Translations under genes and position numbers: made by a program
Shown: positions 34,966 to 43,995 of the stretch, piece after piece
Layout of the letters: each line of letters starts with the position of its first letter
Position numbering within the stretch: the stretch's first letter is position 1
Notes under the pieces: model-generated
The model's database searches: none
What the model saw: the letters and a program-made list of their open reading frames with translations, nothing else
What the model was told of the DNA's origin: nothing
Source of the DNA: Flavobacterium sp. ENC
GTDB taxonomy: Bacteria > Bacteroidota > Bacteroidia > Flavobacteriales > Flavobacteriaceae
Direction: 5' to 3'
Assembly: GCF_020991415.1 (NCBI RefSeq)
Contig: NZ_JAJMOY010000003.1
Span: 496,001 to 560,000 of the forward strand
Length of the DNA: 64,000 bases

Positions 34966-35661
34966 TTACTGCCAAAAACCTTTAGATTTTATGCGGCTGC
35001 CGCCAATACCGTGTGTGTGGAGTAATTTTCGCAGCGATACAATGAGTTTTGCATTGCCGACAATGTAAAAGATGCAGTCTTCAATTTTATAACGATTGTC
35101 CAGAATCCATTTGTCGGTTTGTGTGTGTATTTCTGTGTATGCTATTGTGGGTTGTAAAGGCAGCCACGCACAATTTTCTGCAAAAGCGGCTGCTGTTATC
35201 GCGTCATTAAAATTGATAAAGCCACTGATTTCCGTATCCTGCTGCGCCAGCTGTTGTAAAGCGCAAAAGTGCCCGATAGCCGTCTGGTCGCCCAGAAAAA
35301 CAAGGTGACTGCCCATCGGGTAATGCTTTTCACTTTCAATTTTCATATAATGAAAAGCGTTTCCTTCCACTTGATTTTTTGCCCAGCTGCTGCCCTGCCC
35401 GGCATGGCCAGTGTCAATATATAAAGTACAGATTTTTTCTGCTGCGTCCCAGATTGCCGGCGTGTAGTCTGTATAATGCAGGGGAGAAATCCGGCATTTT
35501 ATAGCTTGTGCCGTATCCCATTTTTCAAAATTTACCTGGGGCAGCGAAACATCTATTTCATAAAACTGGCCGCCGTCCCATTGGCGAACCGCCATTATTT
35601 GCCCCGATTTAACGAAAAGCTTTTCTACCGGAGATATTGCATTGCTGTAAGTTGTTTCCAT
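34966..35661 (-). CDS. Siderophore-interacting-type FAD-binding reductase
   Basis: 231 residues. The SIP/flavin-reductase fold: beta-barrel FAD domain with YTDYTPAIWD (FAD contact region RxYTP-like), then MGSHLVFLGDQTAIGHF and FYIVGNAKLIVSLRKLL. These enzymes use NAD(P)H to reduce ferric siderophores or other acceptors. Relative of the protein at 50401. It lies in the same direction as the AraC gene, so the pair probably forms an operon. Confidence 0.78.
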   Translation of the reverse strand: METTYSNAISPVEKLFVKSGQIMAVRQWDGGQFYEIDVSLPQVNFEKWDTAQAIKCRISPLHYTDYTPAIWDAAEKICTLYIDTGHAGQGSSWAKNQVEGNAFHYMKIESEKHYPMGSHLVFLGDQTAIGHFCALQQLAQQDTEISGFINFNDAITAAAFAENCAWLPLQPTIAYTEIHTQTDKWILDNRYKIEDCIFYIVGNAKLIVSLRKLLHTHGIGGSRIKSKGFWQ

Positions 35662-35680
35662 ATTCTGATTTTTGGTTTAA

Positions 35681-35724
35681 AAAGCCATGAGTAGCCTATT
35701 CCATAATAAGGTACTCATGGCTTT
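35681..35724 (-). terminator. Terminator after the NmrA-like gene
   Basis: Thirteen-base arms AAAGCCATGAGTA (35681-35693) and TACTCATGGCTTT (35712-35724) just downstream of the minus-strand NmrA-like stop. A loop of 18 bases. Confidence 0.75.
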
Positions 35725-35729
35725 ATTCA

Positions 35730-36635
35730 TTATTCGCGGTGGTACGCAATTGCAAATTCCTTCGCGAAGTCCTCCAGTTTTACCTTACCGAGAACCGGTT
35801 TGTTGCGGTAAAAATCTTCATACAAGGCTCCGGTGCCCTGGCTGGCCTGCAGTTCTGTAAAGCCTTTCGCCACCTGCGGATTAAAGCCAATGTTCAGCCA
35901 GTTCGTTAAAAGTTCCTCGTCCGGAATAACTTTCCATTCCAGATCGGGTTTTCCGATAGCTTGTCCGAGTGCTTTGGCAATTTGGTTTGGCGATACTTCG
36001 TCGCTCGCCACGTAGCGAACCGTCCTGTCCTGAAAAGGCTGGTCTATTTCTTCCGAAATTACACTCGCGATATCGAGTGGTGACACCCAGGGCTCCGGTG
36101 TATCGCCGCCATAGTTGGAAATAATGGAACCTTTAAACCTGATGGTCGGAATAAAAGAGAACATGTTGATGTAAAAACCAACAGGACGTATAAATTTGAT
36201 GGCCACATCTTCCGGAAGCTGGCGCAACAGCTGTTCGACATTGTAGTGGAAAAGCAAAATTCCGATGCCTTTGTCGGTGTGGGCACCAATACTGCTTAAA
36301 TGCACGACTTTTTTTACGCCCGATTTTTCGACGGCTTCCTTGTAGCTGCTTCCGATTTTCCCGATGGTTTCAATAAAATCGACCTCTTTGTCAAACATAT
36401 CACCTGCGGCTTCCATGGTTTCCATCAAAAAAACGATGTCCGCACCTGTAAATGTTGTGGTCAAAAACCCGGCATCAAACATACTGCCTACGGCTGCAGT
36501 CGCGCCCAATGCCTCTATTGCTTTTATTCTTTCAGCATTGCTGCTGATTACTGTTACCGCATGTCCTTTTTGGACAAGTTCTGTGGCCAGCGGTTTCCCG
36601 ATATTCCCTAAAGATCCTGTTAAAACGATTTTCAT
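35730..36635 (-). CDS. NmrA-family NAD(P)-binding protein
   Basis: 301 residues. The cofactor loop GSLGNIGKPLATEL is near the N-terminus; VISSNAERIKAIEALG suggests NADP preference; KFIRPVGFYINMF and YVASDEVSPNQIAKALG fit the NmrA/atypical-SDR group. Such proteins sense redox cofactor ratio or reduce quinone-like substrates. Upstream of the SIP/AraC pair on the same strand but separated by a terminator. Confidence 0.83.
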   Translation of the reverse strand: MKIVLTGSLGNIGKPLATELVQKGHAVTVISSNAERIKAIEALGATAAVGSMFDAGFLTTTFTGADIVFLMETMEAAGDMFDKEVDFIETIGKIGSSYKEAVEKSGVKKVVHLSSIGAHTDKGIGILLFHYNVEQLLRQLPEDVAIKFIRPVGFYINMFSFIPTIRFKGSIISNYGGDTPEPWVSPLDIASVISEEIDQPFQDRTVRYVASDEVSPNQIAKALGQAIGKPDLEWKVIPDEELLTNWLNIGFNPQVAKGFTELQASQGTGALYEDFYRNKPVLGKVKLEDFAKEFAIAYHRE

Positions 36636-36937
36636 TTTTTTTACTGTTTTTGTTAGGCAGCAAAATTGCGAAGTAATAGGAGACCCTGATTAACTGAATC
36701 TATCTTTGTCTTCGCTGAAAGTGACTTCTTTGGGGGTTTGTAGTTTATAGTTTTTTACATTGTTAATTAGATGTAGCTTCTTCTTTACATTTTCTTATAA
36801 TTGTAGTACTTTTTTTACATTTAAAAGTTTTTTCTTAGCTTTGAAAAAAATTTGCTTATGGTAACACTTGCGGAAAGAAGTTAAATAACCATGAACATGA
36901 TAGTGGATCTTATTTACACAAATATCTCAGCTTAAAA
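36636..36937 (+). promoter_or_regulatory. Intergenic region with -7 box before the transglutaminase-like genes
   Basis: AT-rich gap of 302 bases. TAGCTTTG (36836-36843) matches TAnnTTTG; several runs of six or more T lie upstream but no clear -33 TTTG. No gene seen in it. It marks the left edge of the accessory region. Confidence 0.45.
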
Positions 36938-38371
36938 ATGACTTTTAAAATAAATAATCGGATCGCTAACTCCAAAAAGATAACATCTTTATCACTACAG
37001 TATTCTACTCTTCCTTTCTTCTTACTTATATTCCTGAAGACTGGTTTAGTATTGGCTCAGGACTTACCTATACTCGGAATTCCACAGATAGAGAAACCGG
37101 AGCAATATCAAATAAAAAGTTACGGCAGTAATGCCATTACACCAACCCTTAAAGTTGGGAATAAAATTCTACCTGAAGACTATTATTCAGCTGATCAAAA
37201 GAGACAACAACAGCAACAGCATTTGATGAATGAAGCTGATCAGGAAATTAAAATGCAGTTTATAAAGGAACTTCAAGATAAGGCTGAAAGAGATCAAATG
37301 CCATCAAGGCCAGATTTTAACCTTCCGTCTCTTTCCGGGAATCCAGGAACGGAATATTATAGAAATGTCTATGAAAAAATGTTAACTCTAAACGCTGAAG
37401 AGTACTCCCTGAAAGAGGTGAATTTTGATATTGAAAACGCCTATTTTGAGAATAAAATGGATAAAGCAGAATTCGATAAGATTATAAAACAGACGGGTGA
37501 GTTTTTAATCTCAAAAATGAAAGAACTAAAGTATGATACCGGAAGTAGTACAGCAAAAAACTTTATGCTGTTTCAATATTTTTCTGAAACCATGCAGCTT
37601 AAAAGTAGCGGATTGAGGCACCAATCCCTTAAATATGATTTTGAAGATTATCGTGGGATCAATGACTGGTCGAAAATGTTTGTCACTAAACTTTTGAGTA
37701 CGGGAAAAGGACAATGCCATTCGATGCCCCTGCTTTATTTAATACTGGCAGAGCAGATTGATACAGAAGCCTATCTGGCGGTTAGTCCAGAACACAGTTA
37801 TATCAGGTTTCAGGAAGAGCATAATGACAAATGGTACAATGTTGAACTCACTAACGGAATGTTTTCTACCAATTCATTTCTTTTAAATTCAGGGTACATA
37901 AAAGCAGAAGCACTGCAAAACAAGATTTACCTGCAGAATCATACGAAAAAGGAATTATTGTCTAGATTGTATAGTGATCTTGCTGCGGGCTATGTGCATA
38001 AGTTCGGTTACGATGCGTTTGTTTTACAAGTTGCCGACAAAGCGCTGGAACTTTATCCGAACAATATTTCGGCTCAAATGATAAAATCCAATTATTATAC
38101 AGAACAGTTGGCTTACGCCCTTTACCAATTAAATATAAATCCTGAAAGTAAGGAACAGTTAGAGCAAATTATTCAATTTCCTGAAGTAGTTACAATTCTA
38201 AGAAATAGGAATTTGCAATATAAAAAAATGGATGATTTGGGTTACGAACCTATGCCCGCTGAAGCATATGAAAAATGGCTGCATTCAATTAACGAGGAAA
38301 AAAACAAACGGAATAGTGAAACCTTTAAAAAACAATTCAAAGGACTAGTCCTTAAAAAAACAAAAGAGTAA
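36938..38371 (+). CDS. Secreted transglutaminase-like protein with helical tail
   Basis: 477 residues. Signal sequence to about residue 40 (ends LVLAQD). A Gln-rich helical stretch follows. The central domain carries Cys260 in GKGQCHSMPLLYLILAE and His286 in PEHSYI, the Cys-His layout of transglutaminase-like/SirB1-type folds, with a likely acid in VELTNG. The C-terminal part is helical and TPR-like. In these folds the activity may be peptidase or cross-linking, or lost. A frameshifted paralogue follows 3 bases after its stop. Role in the toxin locus is inferred. Confidence 0.7.
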   Translation: MTFKINNRIANSKKITSLSLQYSTLPFFLLIFLKTGLVLAQDLPILGIPQIEKPEQYQIKSYGSNAITPTLKVGNKILPEDYYSADQKRQQQQQHLMNEADQEIKMQFIKELQDKAERDQMPSRPDFNLPSLSGNPGTEYYRNVYEKMLTLNAEEYSLKEVNFDIENAYFENKMDKAEFDKIIKQTGEFLISKMKELKYDTGSSTAKNFMLFQYFSETMQLKSSGLRHQSLKYDFEDYRGINDWSKMFVTKLLSTGKGQCHSMPLLYLILAEQIDTEAYLAVSPEHSYIRFQEEHNDKWYNVELTNGMFSTNSFLLNSGYIKAEALQNKIYLQNHTKKELLSRLYSDLAAGYVHKFGYDAFVLQVADKALELYPNNISAQMIKSNYYTEQLAYALYQLNINPESKEQLEQIIQFPEVVTILRNRNLQYKKMDDLGYEPMPAEAYEKWLHSINEEKNKRNSETFKKQFKGLVLKKTKE

Positions 38372-38374
38372 GTC

Positions 38375-39417
38375 ATGATAAAAAAAAATAGTGCTGCTGT
38401 TATTGCTGTTTTCAAAATGGGGTGTTTCGGCTCAGGATAAAGAGCAATTGTTCCGGGAAAGTTATGCCTTACTCAACCATATGCTTGTTGATGAAAGTAC
38501 GTATAGTTTTAAAAAAGCGGTTTTTCGCTGTAGAAAATGCTTATCTGGAAGGAAAATTAGACACGGTTTTTGTAAATAATCAAATCAAATTTCTAACCAC
38601 TTTATCTGCCTCGTTAATTAAGAACAGGTTTTTAAATTATCTGGAGAAAGACAAGTCAACCGTAAATAAATGGGCTTCCGTATATCAGGTTATGTGTGAT
38701 ACAATACCTGTTGAATATAATGCTAAAGTGTATACCTATGAACCTTTCGAATATGATTTTAATGATGTTTTTGGGCACAAAACGAGAGAAAATCTCTTTG
38801 TTTCCAAGTTATTAGAAACCCGAAAAGGGAATTGTCATTCTTTACCTTATTTATATAAAATCCTGTCAGAAGAACTGGGAGTAGAAGCTAATCTGGCGCT
38901 CGCGCCCAATCACATATACATAAAGCACAGAAGCCTAAAAGAGGGTTGGTATAATACGGAACTCACCAGTGGAATCTTTTCAATTGATGCCTGGATCATG
39001 GCCTCCGGATTTGTACATGTTGATGCGATTGCCAATGGTGTTTATATGAAAGCGCTGAACAACAAAGAAAGTATCGCCCTGATCTTACTAGATTTGGCTA
39101 CTAACTACCAAAACAAATTTCCAAAACAGGACGGATCATTTGTCTTAAAATGTTGTGACGCCGCCATAAGAGCGTACCCAAATTTGGCAGCAGCATTAAT
39201 CTTAAGGGCTGAGACTCACAAAACCTTACTAGAAAAAGAAACCAATAAGGAAAAACATGATTTGTTATTTAAAAATTTAGAGAAAGAATACGCCTATATA
39301 CATGAAATCGGGTATAGGAATATGCCCGAAAATATGTATCTGACTTGGTTGGTGTCCTTAAAAACCGAGAGGAATAAATATGAAAACAAAAAATTAAATG
39401 CCTTTAACAAACAATAG
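38375..39417 (+). pseudogene. Frameshifted second transglutaminase-like gene
   Basis: A paralogue of the preceding gene broken by two +1 shifts in homopolymers. In the first, nine A after ATGAT (38380-38388) shift out of a signal peptide that would read MIKKIVLLLLLFSKW. In the second, five T near 38522 separate SFKKAV from FAVENAYLEGKL. Removing one base from each run restores a single frame of about 345 residues with the Cys motif RKGNCHSLPYLYKIL and His in PNHIYIK. Either a decaying copy, a phase-variable gene, or sequencing errors. Confidence 0.7.
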
Positions 39418-39422
39418 ATTTT

Positions 39423-40493
39423 ATGGAGAAATTATATTACGTATTGATTTTTATTTTTACTTTTAGTGCTGTGTCTGCACAGGAAAAATTATCTAAAGAA
39501 GAAAAAGAACGTCGCCAAAAAAATATTCAGGCTGCCAACCCATTTGCAAAATATGGTTATAAGGCCAAAGTTGCGACCTTAAGCAACGGAAAATATTTAG
39601 AAGTTCATGATCTTGACAGTATTGTTACCATTGGAACAATCCGATGGCATGTCGCCAAACAACAGATTGTTGGTACTATCAAAATGGATACTTTAAATAT
39701 GGATTTACAGCCCATTGGTGATGCTCCTGGAAGATGGATTTCTATGGATCCGCTTAGTGAAGAATTTTCGAGTTGGTCGCCTTATAATATGTGCCTCGAT
39801 AACCCAATGAAATTTGTTGACCCTGATGGTAGAGCTCCATTAACTGATTTATTTAATCTAGCTGGACGAAAGATTGGTACAGACGGGGTTAACAATGGAG
39901 TTAAAGTGGTAATTACCGATAATAGAGAGGCAAGACAAATCTCGAGAATACGTGGCAATGTAGATTTAAGTACTGTGAATTCTGGAGTTATCTTGCCAAC
40001 TGATGCAGTACTAAGGGAAAGTTTGAACGTATTAAGTCGAACAGTTAGTAATGGGGGGCAAAGAGAAGAATCATCATTAGTTATGAATACAGGCGCGGTA
40101 ATTCGAGGGCAAACTGGTCCCATGCCAACAGTAGTTAATGGTGAGCAAATTGCCCCATCAAGGTTACCCGCTTTACCTTTAGGTACAACTCCATCAGATG
40201 TTGCCGCTACAATACACTCTCATCCAACAACTGTAGCTCAAGAAGGTAATCAGATCTTTCCCCAGTCTGCCAGCTTTCCATCAACTGGGATTGGCTCAGA
40301 TGGACCAACTTTTCAACAGTATAATACTAATATAATTGTTGGTCCAATTGGAACAATTACAAATGTTACAGCAAGTCCAGATGGAACTTTAAATATTCCT
40401 AATAGAACTAACGGAGCTGCTATTTATAATAGCGATTCAACTCGTAGAGTTCAATTAGAAAAAAGTGCAATTGAAAGAATATTAACTCCATAA
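39423..40493 (+). CDS. Short secreted RHS-core protein with JAB/JAMM-like C-terminal domain
   Basis: 356 residues. A signal peptide ends at about residue 19. Residues ~40-97 are unrecognised. Residues ~98-138 are the conserved RHS core (GRWISMDPLSEEF, SPYNMCLDNPM, FVDPDGRAP). The C-terminal ~200 residues contain Glu near 215, HSHPT at 265-269 and SD about 25 residues further, the E / HxH / SxxD-like pattern of JAB/JAMM metalloproteases found as toxin tips on RHS proteins. It looks like the last cassette of a polymorphic toxin with its own export signal. A probable immunity gene follows by 10 bases. Confidence 0.78.
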   Translation: MEKLYYVLIFIFTFSAVSAQEKLSKEEKERRQKNIQAANPFAKYGYKAKVATLSNGKYLEVHDLDSIVTIGTIRWHVAKQQIVGTIKMDTLNMDLQPIGDAPGRWISMDPLSEEFSSWSPYNMCLDNPMKFVDPDGRAPLTDLFNLAGRKIGTDGVNNGVKVVITDNREARQISRIRGNVDLSTVNSGVILPTDAVLRESLNVLSRTVSNGGQREESSLVMNTGAVIRGQTGPMPTVVNGEQIAPSRLPALPLGTTPSDVAATIHSHPTTVAQEGNQIFPQSASFPSTGIGSDGPTFQQYNTNIIVGPIGTITNVTASPDGTLNIPNRTNGAAIYNSDSTRRVQLEKSAIERILTP

Positions 40494-40503
40494 CAATAAT
40501 AAA

Positions 40504-40980
40504 ATGAAAAAAATAATCATAATTTGCTTTTTACTCCTTATTACAAAAAATCTTGTAGCACAGGAAATAAAAAATCTAAGTTTTGTTTTAGTTGTAAATG
40601 ATGAAATTGTCAGCATACGATCAAAATTAACTTTTATAGTTACTACTGATATTTCAACAGAGAATCTAACGGCAATATATTATCCAGGAACATTATCTTT
40701 AAATAAGCTTGATTATGAAAAGTTAATTTCACCTTCTACAAAGACTATTTATTTGAAATATCATGACACAGTTTATATAGATGGTAAGGCCAATTATTAT
40801 GATTTCGAAATTGAATATCAAAAAGGATGGTTACAGGATCTCTATAATATACTTAGAATTTACGACTTGAATTGCAAAAAGAACAGGAAAAAATTCGAAG
40901 CTTTATCTCCGACTAAAAACTACACTTTTGAACTTACAAGTCCTAATTCAACTTTTTTGAGGGTAAGAAAAAAATTGTAA
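40504..40980 (+). CDS. Small exported protein, candidate immunity protein
   Basis: 158 residues with a signal peptide (cleavage near VAQ, residue 20). Very AT-rich DNA. Beta-rich mature part, no known domain. The position directly after an RHS-type toxin, with only 10 bases between, is where the cognate immunity protein is normally found, and a periplasmic location would suit a toxin acting there. Function is inferred from position only. Confidence 0.6.
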   Translation: MKKIIIICFLLLITKNLVAQEIKNLSFVLVVNDEIVSIRSKLTFIVTTDISTENLTAIYYPGTLSLNKLDYEKLISPSTKTIYLKYHDTVYIDGKANYYDFEIEYQKGWLQDLYNILRIYDLNCKKNRKKFEALSPTKNYTFELTSPNSTFLRVRKKL

Positions 40981-41109
40981 TGTGGAAAAAATGGTGATTT
41001 TAATTTATAATGGAGGAATTAATGTAAATTATAGTTATTAGAAAAAATGTAAAAACTAAATTTATAATTATACTGCTTTTTAATTTGTTTAATAAAAAGA
41101 CTAGAATAT

Positions 41110-41463
41110 ATGGATATGAGAAATAATCCTGAAATATTATTCAAAAATCATCTGAAGATGTATGTTTTACTGAAAGATAGAATCATCTTTGAAAGTGAAT
41201 TGGAAAAGCAAAGTGTTGAGTATTATTGTGATGTAGAAAATCAGCCTCTGTTGGGAAACCATATTAGATATTTCATAAAAGATAAAGACCAAAAGGAAAT
41301 TGATAACATACTCATTAAAAATAAAATAATAGCTGAAACTGAAGCTATTCAAACTTCAGATTATCGAGATGGAAAAAAGGTAATTAAAATGCAAATTAAA
41401 ATTGGAGGCATAGTTTTGATAATAATGATTTTGATCCTCATAGTAGAAAATTTATCAAAATAG
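41110..41463 (+). CDS. Small tail-anchored membrane protein
   Basis: 117 residues. The first ~95 are soluble and charged; a hydrophobic helix (IGGIVLIIMILILIVENL) ends the protein. No family recognised. It lies 130 bases after the candidate immunity gene in equally AT-rich DNA. It could be a second immunity protein or an unrelated cargo gene. Confidence 0.55.
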   Translation: MDMRNNPEILFKNHLKMYVLLKDRIIFESELEKQSVEYYCDVENQPLLGNHIRYFIKDKDQKEIDNILIKNKIIAETEAIQTSDYRDGKKVIKMQIKIGGIVLIIMILILIVENLSK

Positions 41464-41519
41464 ATTTACTAAAACATTACGATTCAAAAAGTAAAACCTA
41501 CGAATTAACTAATAAAATC

Positions 41520-41837
41520 ATGAAATTGATAAATAGAATTGAGTATGGCTTATATATCCTACTCCCGTTGTGTATTATAATTGTTTCGTATGATGTTTTA
41601 AATAATTTTAGAATACGAAATAATTTAGTCCTATTATTTTGTGATAATACATCTGGAAATTGTCATTTCAAAATTCAAGATATTTATGGGATATTTCATA
41701 ATATGGGCACTTTTTTGAGCTTAGTTTTTGGAAGTAGTAGTGCTGTTTTTATTTTAGGTCAAATACTAACTTTCTTTCTTTATTCTTTGATAATTTGGAT
41801 GTTATTATTTTTAATGAAGAAAATTATTTGGAAATAA
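41520..41837 (+). CDS. Small polytopic membrane protein
   Basis: 105 residues with two or three hydrophobic helices (IEYGLYILLPLCIIIVS; then two near the C-terminus, ending MLLFLMKKIIWK). A Cys pair (FCDN, GNCHF) lies between helices. No family recognised. Immunity to a membrane-active toxin is possible but is guessed from location. Confidence 0.55.
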   Translation: MKLINRIEYGLYILLPLCIIIVSYDVLNNFRIRNNLVLLFCDNTSGNCHFKIQDIYGIFHNMGTFLSLVFGSSSAVFILGQILTFFLYSLIIWMLLFLMKKIIWK

Positions 41838-42109
41838 ATTTAACGTTTAATCAAATATCACCCCTTCCCGTCCTGGAAAAAGTTGACCTATTTACACTAA
41901 ATGCTAAAATAGATTTAGATTCAAATTTAAAAAATATTCACGAGCGGGACGCGAGAATTTTTTAACTAAACAAAATCAATTAAAAAAATATATTGTTTCA
42001 AAAGCGGTAACAAATTTTAATTTTTCTATTTTTTGTTACCATTTTGGAAACAAATAAAAAATATTTTCAAATTTGTTCATTAAATAAAATAGAATAACTC
42101 AATGCAGGA

Positions 42110-42631
42110 ATGATGAAAGAGGAAAATATTGGAGCGCTATTAGGAATACCGCAGGAAGAAATGGCCATATTGCTGGGGGTAACGCGTGTGCAATGGGCGT
42201 TGTTCCTGACAGGAAGGCGCAGTCTGCCTACGGACGCGCTGCTCAAACTGACCGAAATGCTTACTATTGTAAAGGAAGCTGAGACTGAAGCACCGGATGC
42301 TGCTGTCCTAAAGGAAGAGCAGGCACGAATAAATAAATACATAGAAGAAGAGATTATCTTTAACCAACACAAGCAACGCCTTGTATCAGAACAACTCCAG
42401 AAATGCAGGAAAGAATACCAGTCGTCTCAAAATGCGGTCAGGATTGCTGATGCACTGATGGCGAAGGGACAGTATACTGGTGCCTCGGAGCAGGAACTTT
42501 TGACAAGTCTAAAAATAAATGCCCAAAATGTCCTGAAGAAAAACAGCCTGCTGGTACAAGAGCAGTACACCCTAAAACTACTGGTATTGCAGCAGGAAGA
42601 AGTGGTGTTTAAGGCAAAGATCATTGAGTAA
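42110..42631 (+). CDS. Helix-turn-helix protein with coiled coil
   Basis: 173 residues. The first ~55 resemble an XRE-type helix-turn-helix (LLGIPQEEMAILLGVTRVQW, FLTGRRSLPTDAL). From about 65 on it is a long amphipathic helix with Glu/Gln/Lys heptads, probably a coiled coil. Its base composition is visibly GC-richer than both sides, so it may belong to a different stock. The 271 bases upstream (41838-42109) contain no gene. Confidence 0.6.
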   Translation: MMKEENIGALLGIPQEEMAILLGVTRVQWALFLTGRRSLPTDALLKLTEMLTIVKEAETEAPDAAVLKEEQARINKYIEEEIIFNQHKQRLVSEQLQKCRKEYQSSQNAVRIADALMAKGQYTGASEQELLTSLKINAQNVLKKNSLLVQEQYTLKLLVLQQEEVVFKAKIIE

Positions 42632-42666
42632 GTAAACAGATTATGTTTTTTTACAATTTTAATAAT

Positions 42667-43098
42667 ATGGAAACAAACCGTAGTATATTTTTAGCGCTAT
42701 CGAAAATTGCAAAAATTGCAACCTCAAAAGTAAGTATGTATTCGATAGATGATCCTTATTCACATCCTCCTTTTTTGCGATTTCGATTTGAGAACATTGA
42801 CAAAGAAGACGAGAAATACAATTTTTTAAGAGATGTCTTTGTGAATTTTAAGGGAAACTTAGAGTGGAATCTCATGACAAAATCAGAATCAAGTAATTTT
42901 ATTATAATACCAGACATTTTTTCAGACGACTTGGAAAAAGATTTTTATAATCAAGAATATTACAGAGAAAAGTTTACACTTCTTGAATACCACCAACTTA
43001 TAGATAATGCTATTGAAGATATCCCAAATTTAGCAAAGTATATTACCTTGGAATATAATAAAAAGGTGGATTACTTATGTTTTAATGAAATTATCTAA
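42667..43098 (+). CDS. Hypothetical cytoplasmic protein
   Basis: 143 residues from the ATG at 42667 (the start at 42643 adds eight residues). Acidic, with FLRFRFENI and a central region rich in Asp/Glu/Tyr. No domain recognised. It runs tail-to-tail with the minus-strand membrane protein, overlapping by 4 bases. Confidence 0.5.
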   Translation: METNRSIFLALSKIAKIATSKVSMYSIDDPYSHPPFLRFRFENIDKEDEKYNFLRDVFVNFKGNLEWNLMTKSESSNFIIIPDIFSDDLEKDFYNQEYYREKFTLLEYHQLIDNAIEDIPNLAKYITLEYNKKVDYLCFNEII

Positions 43099-43682
43099 TC
43101 TCCTTTATATGAGATTATTAAAGCAATAATTTCGTTTTTGGTGTAATTAATAGGAGTGAAGATGTGAATTGAGAATAGCTCGATATCTGTTAGGTCATGA
43201 TTACCATCTGAAATCACTGTAATCAAATCATCGCTTAACTTCTCTATTTTTAATTTTATAGCATCAAAAAGTCCTCTATTAACGTTTAAAATAGCATCAT
43301 TAAAGTTGACTCTAAACTTACTAACCTCACTTTTAATGAACTTATTAAGTTCAATATTTAATTCCTCATTAATCTGTGCCGAAGTAATTTGTTGTTTTAG
43401 ACTTAGGAGGTTATTAAAAAAGTCTTGAAGGTGGTTGAAATTTGGAGTAATGACAAAATCTTTAAAACCTTGAAGTTTAATAGATGTAGAATTTTTAAAA
43501 GCTTCATCGGCTTTCGCGTCGCTTGTTTTTTTAAGATCGGTTCGGATTATAAAAATGACGAGGCCGATATTTATTAAAGCTATAAAAACTTGCGAAATGT
43601 CGGCAATATCGGACAACTGCATTTCCCATGGGCCTCCCTTTTGAAAAATAAAATTAAAAAAGAACTTATTTTGAAAGTCCAT
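43095..43682 (-). CDS. Single-pass membrane protein, third gene of STAS/ATPase cassette
   Basis: 195 residues. A membrane helix (about 30-47, VFIALINIGLVIFIIRT) follows a short N-terminus; the rest is a soluble, mainly helical domain with probable coiled coil. No family recognised. It overlaps the DUF4325 gene by 17 bases, so the two are translationally coupled. It may anchor the cassette to the membrane or act as its output. Confidence 0.62.
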   Translation of the reverse strand: MDFQNKFFFNFIFQKGGPWEMQLSDIADISQVFIALINIGLVIFIIRTDLKKTSDAKADEAFKNSTSIKLQGFKDFVITPNFNHLQDFFNNLLSLKQQITSAQINEELNIELNKFIKSEVSKFRVNFNDAILNVNRGLFDAIKLKIEKLSDDLITVISDGNHDLTDIELFSIHIFTPINYTKNEIIALIISYKGD

Positions 43683-43995
43683 TTTCTTCTCTTAAGATAC
43701 TATCAACTGCTTCTTGTAAATCTTCCTCAATGTCATATTTTCCCGAAGTTCTAAAAAAAACATTTTTATAAAAATTAGCTTTTCCTAATTTTTGCACTAC
43801 ATTAATTAAAAATTCTTCCAAAAAAGAGGGATTAATAGATCTAATATCTTCGGGTACTAAAATTTCTATCTGATTACTATTTGTAATAAGTTCATCAATT
43901 TTAGAATTATTTCGAACAACAATTCCTCTGTCTCTGCCTGTAAAGACTTTGGATCCGGGTGTTCTAAAATTAGACAAATCAATTATCGTTTCCAT
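43666..43995 (-). CDS. STAS-like DUF4325 protein
   Basis: 109 residues. FTGRDRGIVVRNN, then IEILVPEDIRSINPSFLEEFL, fits the DUF4325 STAS-like family, in which the SxSFxxEL pattern follows a beta strand. In STAS folds this loop is the site of regulatory Ser phosphorylation. The start overlaps the upstream ATPase gene by 1 base (TAATG). A partner-switch role with that ATPase is inferred. Confidence 0.72.
   Translation of the reverse strand: METIIDLSNFRTPGSKVFTGRDRGIVVRNNSKIDELITNSNQIEILVPEDIRSINPSFLEEFLINVVQKLGKANFYKNVFFRTSGKYDIEEDLQEAVDSILREENGLSK

Noticed and set aside
36300..36693. Plus-strand open frames inside the NmrA-like gene
   Set aside because: Antisense shadows; protein sequences show no family features.
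41838..42109. Possible insertion-sequence remnant after the small membrane genes
   Set aside because: Some sequence there looked like transposon-edge DNA, but no inverted ends or transposase fragment could be shown.
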